Origin: Paramylibacter kogurei
GTDB lineage: Bacteria > Pseudomonadota > Alphaproteobacteria > Rhodobacterales > Rhodobacteraceae
Reading direction: 5' to 3'
DNA: 64,000 bases
Assembly: GCF_002742285.1 (NCBI RefSeq)
Contig: NZ_MDGM01000003.1
Span: 1-64,000 of the forward strand
Both the position numbers and the translations under genes were made by a program. Shown piece after piece: positions 17,167 to 27,200 of the stretch; within the stretch, counting starts at the first letter, position 1, and the number at the start of each line of letters is the position of its first letter. The notes under the pieces are model-generated. The model did no database searches. It was given only the letters and a program-made list of their open reading frames with translations, and was not told the DNA's origin.

Positions 17167-19800
17167 ATGTCGGACAGCGCGAGTATAGAAAGCAGCGACG
17201 ATACTGTCCCTAAACGTATCTTAGCTTGGTCAGAGAGCCGTCCGCTATGGCAACGCGATGCGCTGCGCGGCATTGTCCAGAACGGTTATCCGGACGAAGA
17301 GGCGATAGCGGAGTTACTGGCGCTCTGCAAAAAAGAGCATGGCGATCCGATGGTTGTGCAGGTGGCTAACCCACTTACGAAGGAGCATCTGCCGGTTGAT
17401 CCCGGTGCGGGCGAGTCTATTTCTTTGTCCAGCATCTCAGGTGTTTCGGGTGTAAACCAGCTTGCAACCGGCCAGACGCTGAATTTTGAGGAGGCTGGCC
17501 TGACCATTCTTTACGGACAGAACGGCACTGGAAAATCCGGCTATACGAGGATTCTCAAGAATGCTTGCCGCTCACGCCATGCTGGGGCGATCATGCCCGA
17601 TGTTTACAGCTCTTCCCCAATGGGAACAGCAAAAGCCGCACTGAAAATCACTCGTACCGATGGCTCATTGGAAACCCTCGCGTGGGAAGATGGCTACGAA
17701 GCTGCCGAGGCGCTTTCGGCCATCACTGTCTTTGACCGCGAGGCGGCTTCGGTACATGTTCAGAAGAAGAATGAGGTTTGGTTTCGACCCTTCGGCCTCG
17801 ATATTCCGGATGACCTAGCCGGTGTGTGTCAGGAAATCAGAGCACGCCTGACGACCGAAAAAGAAACATTGGAAAAAAAGCGCAACTCCGTTTTCGCCAA
17901 TCCAATCTGGTCGAGCCGCTCTGCGCTCGGCAAAGCCCTTTCTTCGCTTCGTCATGATACCGATATCGCGGCCATAAAGCCCAAGACACCCTTTTCGGAT
18001 GCGGACGAAGCGCGCCTGACTAAGCTCCAAGCCGATCTCGCTCAAGACCCCGCTGTGGCGGCTAAAGCTCAGCGCGACTACGCGATCCAGCTCGATCAAC
18101 TAAAATCCTATTTGAAGCGGATCGAGCAGACGCTAAATGACGAGGCCATTCAGGCGCTTCATTCTACAAAGAAGAGTGCTGACGACATGCGGACGGCCGC
18201 CAACACGGCAGCGCATGAGGCGTTTTCCGGGTTGGCGTGTGAGGGCGTTGGTGAAACCGTCTGGCGGACCCTCTGGGAATCCGCAAGGTCATATTCGCGA
18301 GTGGCGAAGGAAGCTGGGGCGGCGTTTCCACCACCGCAAGGGGATATCTGTGTTCTGTGCCATCAAGAGATCGACGAGCCCACCGCCGCGCGGATGCTTG
18401 GCTTTGAAGACTTCATCAAGAAGGACACAGAAACCAAGGCGGCAGAGGCCGAACGCGTCTTCAAGGAAGTAGAGCAAAAAATCCGCGCTGTTGCTATCCA
18501 CGTCAACAAGGTCTCTGCCGCCTATCGGAGTTTGAAAGCTGGTAACTTTACGCTCGCTAGGCAAGTGCTGAGATTCATCGCGCTCGCGCGCGGTGTGCAG
18601 GTACAGACGCTTGCACAGCTCTCCGGCCAAGAGGTTCCAAACTTGTTGGCTTTGCCTGAATCTGTCGCGGAGGCCGTAAACACCGAAGCCGCGCAGACCC
18701 GCGCATATGCGGCTTCTCTCGATGATGCATCCGGCGGCGAAGCACGGGAAGCCGTGCTGAACGAACAGGCCGATTTGCAGGATCGGAAACAAAGTCACGA
18801 GCTGCTGGATATTGCGAAAACAGAGATCGCGAGGCTCGCAGAGCTAAAGCTCATTGAAGACTGCTTGCGCGACACCGCCACCACGGCGATCACGCGTCTC
18901 GGGAACGAAATTGCCGACAATCTGATCACGCCTCGTATGCGCGACCGGTTTCAACAAGAGATCGTCGCGCTGGCTGGTAATCGCGTTCGGGTCGAGGTCG
19001 TGCGCTCGGGGGGCAAATTCGGTTCACCGCAATACGAGGTGAAGCTCTATGCCAACCCCAAGGCCAAGGTCCATGATGTGCTCAGCGAGGGCGAGCAGAC
19101 GTGTGTGGCGTTGGCCTCATACCTTACCGAACTAGCAAATGCATCGCATACATCGGCGCTTGTGTTCGATGATCCGGTTTCATCACTCGATCATCGCTGG
19201 CGCTCAAAAGTAGCCAAGCGCCTGGCAAAGGAAGCCGGCGTGCGGCAGGTTATCGTGTTCACGCATGACATGATCTTCGTAAACGATCTGGCACAGCTGG
19301 CTGCGGAGCGAAATACGCCGACTACGCTGGCGCATCTCACACGCGGACAGGATGTCGTCGGCATCGTTAACAAGGATTTGCCGTGGACTGCCTCTAGTAT
19401 TCGAGACCGGATTGACAAACTTGAAAAAGAAGCCCGTGCCGCAAAGCGCTTGTTCGAGGAGAATGACGACGAGGGCTACAAAATCGCAGTATCATCGCTC
19501 TACAGTCGATTGCGGGCGACTTGGGAACGGGCGCTAGAGGACACCGTATTTGCCAATGTTGTAATGCGTCATCGCGATTACATTGACACCAAAAATTTGA
19601 AACGTGTCACAGCTTTAGAAAAGTCCGATGTGCAAACTTTCCAAAATGGGTTCAAAAAGTGCTGTGACTTCGTCGATGCACATGATCCTTCCCGTGGCCA
19701 TGATCCCGAACCACCGGAGCCATTCGAAGTCATGGCCGACATTATGTTGTTGAAAGACTGGTCTGCAGAATTAAGGAGTAAGATGAATGGGGCCACTTGA
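17167..19800 (+). CDS. AAA_13-type ATPase with zinc-hook motif (PrrC/RloC-like architecture)
   Basis: 877 residues from ATG 17167; a TTG at 17131 would add 12. The ATPase is of the split SMC/Rad50 kind: Walker A GQNGTGKS (117-124), coiled-coil-like helices, CVLCHQ (395-400) in the middle as a possible zinc hook, then the ABC signature LSEGEQ (639-644), Walker B ALVFDDPVSSLDH (664-676) and an H-loop FTHD (698-701). The N-terminal AWSESRPLWQRDALR segment is common to a family of uncharacterised ATPases. The architecture recalls RloC/PrrC anticodon nucleases, but I do not recognise their nuclease motif in the C-terminal 175 residues. It stands alone at the left of a defence-type block, so a role against phage or foreign DNA is inferred, not shown. 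Confidence 0.75.
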   Translation: MSDSASIESSDDTVPKRILAWSESRPLWQRDALRGIVQNGYPDEEAIAELLALCKKEHGDPMVVQVANPLTKEHLPVDPGAGESISLSSISGVSGVNQLATGQTLNFEEAGLTILYGQNGTGKSGYTRILKNACRSRHAGAIMPDVYSSSPMGTAKAALKITRTDGSLETLAWEDGYEAAEALSAITVFDREAASVHVQKKNEVWFRPFGLDIPDDLAGVCQEIRARLTTEKETLEKKRNSVFANPIWSSRSALGKALSSLRHDTDIAAIKPKTPFSDADEARLTKLQADLAQDPAVAAKAQRDYAIQLDQLKSYLKRIEQTLNDEAIQALHSTKKSADDMRTAANTAAHEAFSGLACEGVGETVWRTLWESARSYSRVAKEAGAAFPPPQGDICVLCHQEIDEPTAARMLGFEDFIKKDTETKAAEAERVFKEVEQKIRAVAIHVNKVSAAYRSLKAGNFTLARQVLRFIALARGVQVQTLAQLSGQEVPNLLALPESVAEAVNTEAAQTRAYAASLDDASGGEAREAVLNEQADLQDRKQSHELLDIAKTEIARLAELKLIEDCLRDTATTAITRLGNEIADNLITPRMRDRFQQEIVALAGNRVRVEVVRSGGKFGSPQYEVKLYANPKAKVHDVLSEGEQTCVALASYLTELANASHTSALVFDDPVSSLDHRWRSKVAKRLAKEAGVRQVIVFTHDMIFVNDLAQLAAERNTPTTLAHLTRGQDVVGIVNKDLPWTASSIRDRIDKLEKEARAAKRLFEENDDEGYKIAVSSLYSRLRATWERALEDTVFANVVMRHRDYIDTKNLKRVTALEKSDVQTFQNGFKKCCDFVDAHDPSRGHDPEPPEPFEVMADIMLLKDWSAELRSKMNGAT

Positions 19801-20098
19801 AACCACACTTGCAAGTACTGTCGGGAAGACGACTACGGTATTTGGTTGCCGCACATTCGATTTTATACCGAAAGTATGCTGTGGGATGAGCGAATGGCCG
19901 GTTGTGTAAATCCGCGCCGAGGAGTGGCGACAAGCAGACCAGGTCGGGTCCGGGACGTACATTATGCGAATACCCGCAAGCGCCTAAGATATGCGTCGAC
20001 AAAATTGAGGTATGTTTTTCGACGACGGGTTACTAGTGACCATGATAAGTAGAATTAGGCCCTAAAGAATTTTTATCAACGAGAACTGAGACACACGA
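19801..20098. other. Spacer between two ATPase genes
   Basis: About 300 bases without a supported gene. It separates the zinc-hook ATPase from the Septu-like pair, which argues that they are independent units with separate promoters. No clear terminator or promoter could be assigned. Confidence 0.5.
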
Positions 20099-21670
20099 TT
20101 GCAACACGAACAGCGAAAGACTGGCTTTCATCTGATTTCCTTTCAGACAAAGTCCACCCACATACCGTTATTTACAAACGAAGATTTCGAGCCTGGAGCA
20201 AAGGCGTCGGTAATAATTGGGCCAAACGGATCGGGTAAAAGCCATGCCCTTGCCGCCCTCGCAAACGAGTTGACCAATATTCATCGCATCTACAGAAACA
20301 AGTACCGCGAACCCGACGGGCCAAAGCCATCAAAACGGTTGCGTATTCTGGAAACTCAGGACGAGCTGCCCGGTCTTTTCCCGCATGAAAATAAAGAGGC
20401 GCTTAACGAGGCTGATGTCGATGCGCGCATTATGTACGCATTGGACGGCGATGTTTGGGAAGTGAGCAGATATGGCCGAGAGATCAAAGTCCGTTTGAAC
20501 GAACGCTCGGTTGGGCTTGAGAACCTACAGTTTGCCGACCGTGTGTTGGCACTCGCCCATTTGCCATTAGACAAGTTCAGATTTGCTCAAAGAGCAGACG
20601 AACAATTCTACAGATATCTCGGTCTTCGCCAATCTAACAACATGACAACGACCGGTGCCCTCTCTACGCAAGCGCTGATAAGTTTTCTTGAGGCCATGGA
20701 TAGGCCAAGCTGGAACAGTTTCAGAGTTGATTGGCTGGAACGCCTTGAACTGGCTTCGCCGTTTTACATAGGCCTTGATTTTCGAATGTCAGAACTTCTT
20801 AAAGCGAGCCAAGAAGGGGAATTCCTCAAAATTGGTCTCGATTATCTGGAACGACGGCAAGGTTCAGCGCGGTTTAGGGTTACTAGTGCGAATCAAGATT
20901 GGCATGATCAGCTGGTTGAACTCTGGCCCTTTGTAAAAGCTATTAGACCCATCCTTCAGTTTGGAGAAACGACGAGAGGGCGCAAGGGAGAGCATCTTGT
21001 TCCGATCACGCCGCCAGTTCTTGGCATGGATGTGTCTTATTCAGAAATTGCGCGATATTTGCTCCTTGGACGAAAGCTACAGCTGTTCGGACAAATGCGC
21101 CTTCTTTTTACCAAAGGTGATGAGATCGTGGCTTTCGATGATTTGAGTTCTGGGGAGCAACATATCTTGAGCACCACATCGCAATTGCTTGCCAATTTGG
21201 GCGAACGCTCCGTTGTCCTCATTGATGAGCCGGAGATAAGTCTGCACCCTGATTGGCAACGCCAATACATTCCCTCGCTCCTCAACACGTTCACGGAAAG
21301 CCCAGAAACTCACGCTGTCATCGCCACGCATTCCCACTTTCTGGTTTCAGATGTTGAGGAAACAACCGGGTCGCTGACAGTTGCGAATGCAAATATGGGT
21401 CACTTCGATTCGTTTGATGGAGATGTTTTTGGTCGATCTGCAGACAATATTCTCTACAGGGTGTTTGGCCTAGGATCAGCCGGCAACCGCTACGTTGAAC
21501 ATGATCTCGCAACAGCCCTGAAGATGATCTCCGGAACAGAAGATGCGGACTTGGATAGACTCCGAGAGATCAACGAACGGCTTCGACCATTGGCTTCACA
21601 CGATAATGCGGCGCTTCGCGAAATTTTGGGTTCAATCAAGGTCTATCTTGAAAGGGAAACTGATGCTTAA
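20099..21670 (+). CDS. ptuA: AAA ATPase, Septu-like PtuA
   Basis: 523 residues from a TTG start at 20099; no in-frame ATG lies near, so the start is uncertain. Walker A is GPNGSGKS (41-48). The ABC-type signature LSSGEQ is near residue 350, Walker B LIDEPEISLHPDWQ near 373-387 and an ATHSHFLVSD H-loop near 415. The order and the SLHPDWQ motif are those of OLD/RecF-like ATPases, with no TOPRIM nuclease following. The next gene is an HNH nuclease whose start lies inside this gene's end (8-base overlap). An ATPase of this kind followed by a small HNH protein is the Septu (PtuA-PtuB) antiphage arrangement; a retron reverse transcriptase is absent. Family call firm, system call likely. Confidence 0.75.
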   Translation: MQHEQRKTGFHLISFQTKSTHIPLFTNEDFEPGAKASVIIGPNGSGKSHALAALANELTNIHRIYRNKYREPDGPKPSKRLRILETQDELPGLFPHENKEALNEADVDARIMYALDGDVWEVSRYGREIKVRLNERSVGLENLQFADRVLALAHLPLDKFRFAQRADEQFYRYLGLRQSNNMTTTGALSTQALISFLEAMDRPSWNSFRVDWLERLELASPFYIGLDFRMSELLKASQEGEFLKIGLDYLERRQGSARFRVTSANQDWHDQLVELWPFVKAIRPILQFGETTRGRKGEHLVPITPPVLGMDVSYSEIARYLLLGRKLQLFGQMRLLFTKGDEIVAFDDLSSGEQHILSTTSQLLANLGERSVVLIDEPEISLHPDWQRQYIPSLLNTFTESPETHAVIATHSHFLVSDVEETTGSLTVANANMGHFDSFDGDVFGRSADNILYRVFGLGSAGNRYVEHDLATALKMISGTEDADLDRLREINERLRPLASHDNAALREILGSIKVYLERETDA

Positions 21671-22265
21671 CCTTCAAGCTTGCGCAACAGTAGATTTGAA
21701 TGTCCTGGATGAACTACAGGCCGTTGATGACGACGCTAAGAAAGCTGAATGGTCCCGGCAAACCAATTCCGTAAAAGCATTCAAAAAAGCGGTCATGGAT
21801 CATGGAATGGCTGAACAGGACAGCAAGTGCGTGTGGTGCGAGTCAAAGCTTGGTTTGGAGGCGAGGCGTAGCGCACATCGAGATCATATCGCGCCCAAAG
21901 AACACTATAGGAAGTGGACCTTTCTGCCCGCCAACATTGCGGTCGCTTGTGAGGCTTGCAATGGTTTCACGGTCAAATCCGATCTCGACACTATTGCGGT
22001 CGAAGCACCCAACTATGAGGAATGTGATTTTCGGGTTGTTCACCCTTATTTAGACAATCCTGTAGAACACATTGAATTTGTTCAAGAGGAAAAGAAAGTT
22101 GTAATGGTCGGTCTTTCGGTTAAGGGTTGTTGGACCATAAAAAACCTTCAACTTGATGGTACGGCCGCCACGGCGCGTAGAGCGTTTGATAGAATATTGG
22201 AAGACAATGGCTTATCGAATGATCAACGAGAACTAATTAACCAAGCGATGGCGAGTCTACTTTAG
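21663..22265 (+). CDS. ptuB: HNH endonuclease, Septu-like PtuB
   Basis: 200 residues. The start is the ATG at 21663, inside the last codons of the ATPase gene; an upstream extension of the frame to 21543 would overlap the ATPase by more than 120 bases and is not favoured. The HNH/zinc fold is clear: CVWC (56-59), AHRDHIAPK (71-79) with the general-base histidine, and CEAC-N-G-F (96-102). The downstream half shows no other motif. Tight coupling to the ATPase implies one complex, as in PtuAB, where the ATPase controls a DNA-cleaving HNH subunit. It could also be a more general ATPase/HNH two-gene restriction pair. Confidence 0.78.
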   Translation: MLNLQACATVDLNVLDELQAVDDDAKKAEWSRQTNSVKAFKKAVMDHGMAEQDSKCVWCESKLGLEARRSAHRDHIAPKEHYRKWTFLPANIAVACEACNGFTVKSDLDTIAVEAPNYEECDFRVVHPYLDNPVEHIEFVQEEKKVVMVGLSVKGCWTIKNLQLDGTAATARRAFDRILEDNGLSNDQRELINQAMASLL

Positions 22266-22569
22266 CAACTTGAGAATGTGTAGTCCGACTTCTGCTCACT
22301 AGCGGATTGTACCTTCCGTGATTTAGCCCCACGCCGAGTGCTCGTTCACCCACGTATGCCTGGATTAACGTTGCCATGATGGTCTGCGCGCACGAAGTTC
22401 CTGCCCTGATTATAGTGCGTAGCCATAACCGAGCTAAAGCCTTTGCTCGAGCTTGTGAAATGGTTCTGTTAACGAGTAGTTAAAAGCTAAGGACGCGCTG
22501 CAATGTCTGCTATGCAGGTCACAACTGCAGAATTTGAACACTCCAACGAGTGTCCGGTTTGGGCCGTTA
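22266..22569. other. Convergent spacer between ptuB and the McrA-like gene
   Basis: About 300 bases between converging genes. I see no open frame of note and no strong hairpin followed by a T run; both transcripts must end here or run into each other. Confidence 0.5.
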
Positions 22570-23709
22570 TCACCCTTCAAGCTCATGAAGAATTTTCTTT
22601 AGTTTTTCATTAAGCTTTTCGCCATTCTCGCCAAAATGAATTTCTCTATGAACACTAGGACATATTGCACCTACCCACCTAGGATGGTCAGGCCCATTAT
22701 CAGACATTTGTCTGGTATGATGTGCTTCGAGATATGGTGAGCCATCTTTGCGTTTGAAGGGAGCAGGTTTGCCGGTGAGTTCACATACGCCATTTGCTCT
22801 AGCAAAAACGTAATCCTTAACGGCCTTACTACGTTTTCTGTACTCCTTTGGAGCTGATTTCCATGAACTTTTATTGGTGGCTTTACCCGCCTGAATAGCT
22901 TTCTGTTTCAACTCCTCCAGAGTTTTCCCTTTGGGAGGCACATACTCAACAGCACCAAATTCTGAAACATGTGCGTTCTCTTTCGGAACCAAATGAAACC
23001 GTACAATTTTCCGAGTGGCTCCGTCCCGATCCGGACCTTCAACCTCATCCCAAGATTGGCAAGCTAGCTTTCCACGAAATATATAGGGCTTACCTTTTCC
23101 AGTAGCTTCAAAAAGTAAAATCTCTTTGCCTTGTTCGGTGTGCTCAAGAATAGCCTTATTACCACCGGACATTTCCATATCGCCCACCTGCCCTTCACCA
23201 GTATACAGAAAAACACCATTGTCTTGCCACCCATCCTCGTAACCAAACTCAGCGCCCGATTTGCCTGTAAAAATGAAAACATAAGGCTGGTTTGCCGGGG
23301 TCGATATCCCGCCCTGTTGCTGTCCTCCGAATATTCGGTGAATGTCATCCTGGCGGGAGTAATTCTGACCGATTTCGAAATTAGCCAACTTATTGATATG
23401 CACAATTTCATATCCAAAATGCTCCATCGCAGGAGCAAAAGTAAGTGATTTGGGATTAAAGTTCGAGATGCCAGCTCTAATTTGAGCCATTCTCGCTACT
23501 GCCTTCATTGGTAAATGCTCATCGCCTACCTTGATAAAATAGCTTCGCGCCCCTTTCGTACCCTCACCGGTTTTGGCTTGAAGAATTCGGTTAGCATAGG
23601 CCGGGTACTTTTTTGGTGTTATCTCAAAATACGATTCTATCTCATCTTCAAGACTACCTTTAGTTAAAGTTGCAATCAGCTTTTCAAGGTTCGTTTGTAT
23701 CGTCGACAT
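22570..23709 (-). CDS. McrA-like type IV restriction endonuclease (SRA-like + HNH)
   Basis: 379 residues. The middle part (about 113-242) begins IGQNYSRQDDIHRIFGG and contains FGYEDGW, FLYTGEGQVGDMEM and a KEILLFEA strand, the pattern of the SRA-like domain of the ScoMcrA group that reads modified DNA bases. The C-terminal part is an HNH nuclease: C309 with LEAHH (327-331) and ICPSVHREIH (349-358), supplying the zinc/metal and catalytic histidines. The N-terminal 110 residues are an unassigned domain. It should cut DNA with modified cytosine or another modification, excluding modified phage DNA; the modification recognised cannot be read. It is the only minus-strand gene in the defence block, so it has its own promoter near 23710-23800. 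Confidence 0.8.
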   Translation of the reverse strand: MSTIQTNLEKLIATLTKGSLEDEIESYFEITPKKYPAYANRILQAKTGEGTKGARSYFIKVGDEHLPMKAVARMAQIRAGISNFNPKSLTFAPAMEHFGYEIVHINKLANFEIGQNYSRQDDIHRIFGGQQQGGISTPANQPYVFIFTGKSGAEFGYEDGWQDNGVFLYTGEGQVGDMEMSGGNKAILEHTEQGKEILLFEATGKGKPYIFRGKLACQSWDEVEGPDRDGATRKIVRFHLVPKENAHVSEFGAVEYVPPKGKTLEELKQKAIQAGKATNKSSWKSAPKEYRKRSKAVKDYVFARANGVCELTGKPAPFKRKDGSPYLEAHHTRQMSDNGPDHPRWVGAICPSVHREIHFGENGEKLNEKLKKILHELEG

Positions 23710-24215
23710 AAATCAGTGCTTTCAATAGAATAAGTCAATAACCACCAGCAAACATGTTGCTTCACAAGCTGTCAATAAATGATCGAATTTGAACCAATCA
23801 GCCTGATATAATACTGCTTAGCTTCGCTTCTGCCGCCAACTTCTGCCTTTGGCATACCAGCCATGCGTTACGAGATGTGTGCCGTCAGCACTATGAGACA
23901 ACAGGTAATGTTTTGCTAAGCTAGAGTTTTTGGTTCATCGTAATCCAAGGAAGGATATAAGATGAGAACGAGAACAGGGCCGAATGGATCGGCTGATAAA
24001 CATGTTAAAGAGATTAAGCGCAAAACCCGCACTATCGACAAACTAATATGTGCACAAATATCATAGGCACCATTAAAAACAGCACTTTGCGCGCGCGTTA
24101 TTTATTACTGAAGACATTATCAGATTCGACCCCGAATTAAGCCCCACTTTGTTCCCTTGCTGTGCAACCAAAGAGGTCTTAAGCTCGGGACAAATAATAG
24201 TAAAAGACAGTGTTT
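23710..24215. other. Divergent intergenic region with transposase remnant
   Basis: About 500 bases between the divergent McrA-like and helicase genes. Apart from the transposase scrap at 23962-24066 no gene is supported. It must hold both promoters; I could not define them. Confidence 0.5.
23962..24066 (+). pseudogene. N-terminal scrap of an IS3-type transposase OrfA
   Basis: A 34-codon frame starts MRTRTGPNGSADKHVKEI and goes on KRKTR before diverging and stopping. The RTGP.GSADK.V..I...TRK pattern is, from memory, the start of OrfA of certain IS3-family transposases. Nothing of the helix-turn-helix or the OrfB integrase core follows. It is probably a decayed insertion sequence end between the McrA-like gene and the helicase. 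Confidence 0.5.
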
Positions 24216-27200
24216 ATGGCGCTTTTCAACCCCTTAAGATCAAAGAACGAAAACATAAGACCTCTGCTTGAAAGATGTCTCTCCGTTGATCTCGAAGTGA
24301 ATCCCAAAACCTCAGAAATCTTTGACATGGCTGCGGTGCGGTTTGGCGACGACACTGCTGTCGTAACCCCGAAGGGCGTACTTAAGCAATCACTTGACCA
24401 ACTCGAGAAAGAGTTGGGGAAAACGCTCCACGTCATAGGCCATAATATTCTGCGACATGATATCGAACACCTGTTAGCCGCGCGCCCGCGCCTAGCTGCG
24501 AAAATGGTCGCACCCATCGATACGCTCTGGCTCAATCCGCTGGCTTTCCCCCGCAACCCTTACCATCACCTCGTAAAGCACTACCATGATGGGCGCTTGC
24601 AGTCAGGGCATGTGAACGATCCCGAGCTTGATGCAAGGCTGGTGTTTCAGATCCTAGAAAACCAAATCGAAGCGCTGACTGAACTAAATGTGCAATCACC
24701 TGATATGCTCCTTGCATATCATTATCTAGGGACCCGAATAGATCGAGCAGATGGATTTGATGCCGTGTTCAGAGAAGTTCGCCAAGCAACCAATCCCAGT
24801 CGCGTTGATGCATTCGCTGCAATCACATCGCTTTTGAAAGGGCAAGCTTGCGAAAAGCAGGTACCAGGGGTTCTCGATAAGCTAACTGATCCGCGGATGG
24901 CTTGGCCGCTGGCCTACGCGATTTCCTGGATTTCGGTGTCGGGTGGAGAGTCCGTGATGCCACCGTGGGTTCGAACATCCTTCCCAGAATCTGCCATGCT
25001 CGTACGTGAACTGCGAGACACCAAATGCGGTAACAGCGCCTGCAATTGGTGTGCCAATATGAATAACCCAGTCAGCGCTCTTAAGAAATGGTTCGGCTTT
25101 GAAAGTTTCCGTCCCCAACCGGTCAACAGCGACGGTAACTCGCTGCAAGAGGTCATCGTTTCTGAGGCGATGAACCACGCAAATGTGTTGGGTATTTTGC
25201 CCACTGGCACAGGAAAGTCCGTTTGTTATCAAATTCCGGCGCTGAGCCTTTATGAGAAGACTGGAGCACTTACGGTGGTTATTTCCCCTTTAGTGGCGCT
25301 CATGGCCGACCAGGTCCAAGGGATGGAACGTGCAGGAATTTCCTCTGCTGTAACGATCAATGGAATGCTCTCAATGCCGGAACGACAAGAGGCCCTAAAT
25401 CGGGTTCGGATGGGGCAAGCGGCCATTCTTTTGATCTCCCCTGAGCAGTTACGCAGCCTTTCCATCCGATCAGTTTTGGCGCAGCGCGAAGTTGGGATTT
25501 GGGTATTGGACGAGGCGCACTGTGTCTCGAAATGGGGGCACGATTTTCGTCCTGACTATCGCTACATAGGGCGCTTTATCCGTGAATTTTCGGGCAATAT
25601 AGCACCTGCGCCAGTGATGTGCTTAACAGCCACGGCCAAGCCCGAAGTCGTGCATGACATCACGAAGCATTTCCGTGAACGACTGGGGGTAGAGCTTGGC
25701 CTGTTCGATGGTGGGGCAACGAGAACTAACCTGACATTTACCGTGCAACCAACAGGCAAGGAAAGCAAGCTTGCGGACATTCTGACAGCGATTCAAGAGC
25801 ACCTTCCTGCGGGTGACACGTCTGGGGCTGTAATTTACTGCGCGACCCGAAAGGAAACCGAACGTGTCGCCGTATTTCTGAAACACCAGGGGCTCGCGGC
25901 AGAACATTTCCATGCTGGATTAACGGCAGATGACAAGCACATTGTGCAAGAACGGTTTCGTGTCGGAGAGCTAAGGGTAATTGCGGCCACCAACGCCTTT
26001 GGAATGGGCATAGACAAGCCTGATATTCGACTGGTTATTCATGCGGACATTCCTGGCTCGTTGGAAAACTACTTACAAGAAGCAGGGCGAGCTGGTCGTG
26101 ATCGGGCACCCGCTGAATGTGTGTTGCTGTATCACACTGACGACGTAGAACGCCAGTTCAACCTCTGTGCACGCTCCCGTCTCGATCGCCACGAAATAGG
26201 AGCTATCTTAAAAGCGCTTAGACGCATGGACGAACACACGCGAAACAGCGGAACAGTAGTCGCAACGCCGGGCGAGATTGTGCTCGAAGAGAAAGACCGT
26301 GAGTTTGTTCGAGACAGCGCGACCGACGACACACGTGTAAAAACGGCAGTATCATGGCTAGAGGAGGCAACCCTCGTCTCGCGTGAAGAAAATCGCGTTC
26401 AGGTGTTCCCGTCATCGCTCATGGTGCGCACCATTGACGACGCCGCACAACGCTTGAACGGGGCGGAGATAACACAAACACGACGCAATCAGCTTTTGAA
26501 TATTGTGCGTCATATCATGAACACACAGCCCGATCAGGGCATTTCTACTGACGAGTTGACCGGCATAAGTGGGCTATCGCATCGCGAGCTTAGCAAAGCG
26601 ATGGCGGACCTTGAGACATTTAATGTTGCGCGAAACGACATTGCCATAACGGTTTCCGTGCACATCGGTGTGGAAAACCAATCGCGCGATCGCATCAAGC
26701 GCGCTATACAACTTGAAAAGGCACTCATTGCCAAGCTGCGTGAATTCGCCCCAGAAGCAGAAATCGGTGATGCTGCTTCATTGGATTTGTCAGCCGCTAG
26801 CCAAGTGTTGCGCGACGAAGGTCATGGAGATGCAATCCCCCATGTCCTTGATCGTGTTTTACGCAGCATCGAAAGGGATGGGCGCGACAGTGATGGTGGC
26901 AGGGGCAATATTCGCCTACGAAAACTATCGAACAAAACGCTTGAAGTAGTACTGCAGCGTTCGTGGCGGATTGTAGAGCATACTGCCTCTATTCGTTGGT
27001 TGGCGGCTGAAAAGCTTCTCGAAGTATTGATCGACAACGCACCCTCTGGCGCCCGCGGTAAAGACATTCAGGTCGACACAACTGTTGGCGAACTCTTGGC
27101 TGTGCTGAGGGGCGATACAATTATAAAATCATCCGGCGTGAAAGACATGACAAAACTCATGGAACGCTCGCTTTTGTGGCTTCATGAACAAAAAGTGGTA

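Noticed and set aside
21543-21662. N-terminal extension of the HNH nuclease
   Set aside because: It would overlap the ATPase by over 120 bases; the ATG at 21663 gives the expected PtuB length and tight coupling.
17167-22265. One three-gene defence system (zinc-hook ATPase + PtuA + PtuB)
   Set aside because: A spacer of about 300 bases separates the first ATPase from the coupled pair, and the pair alone matches Septu; a joint system remains possible but unsupported.
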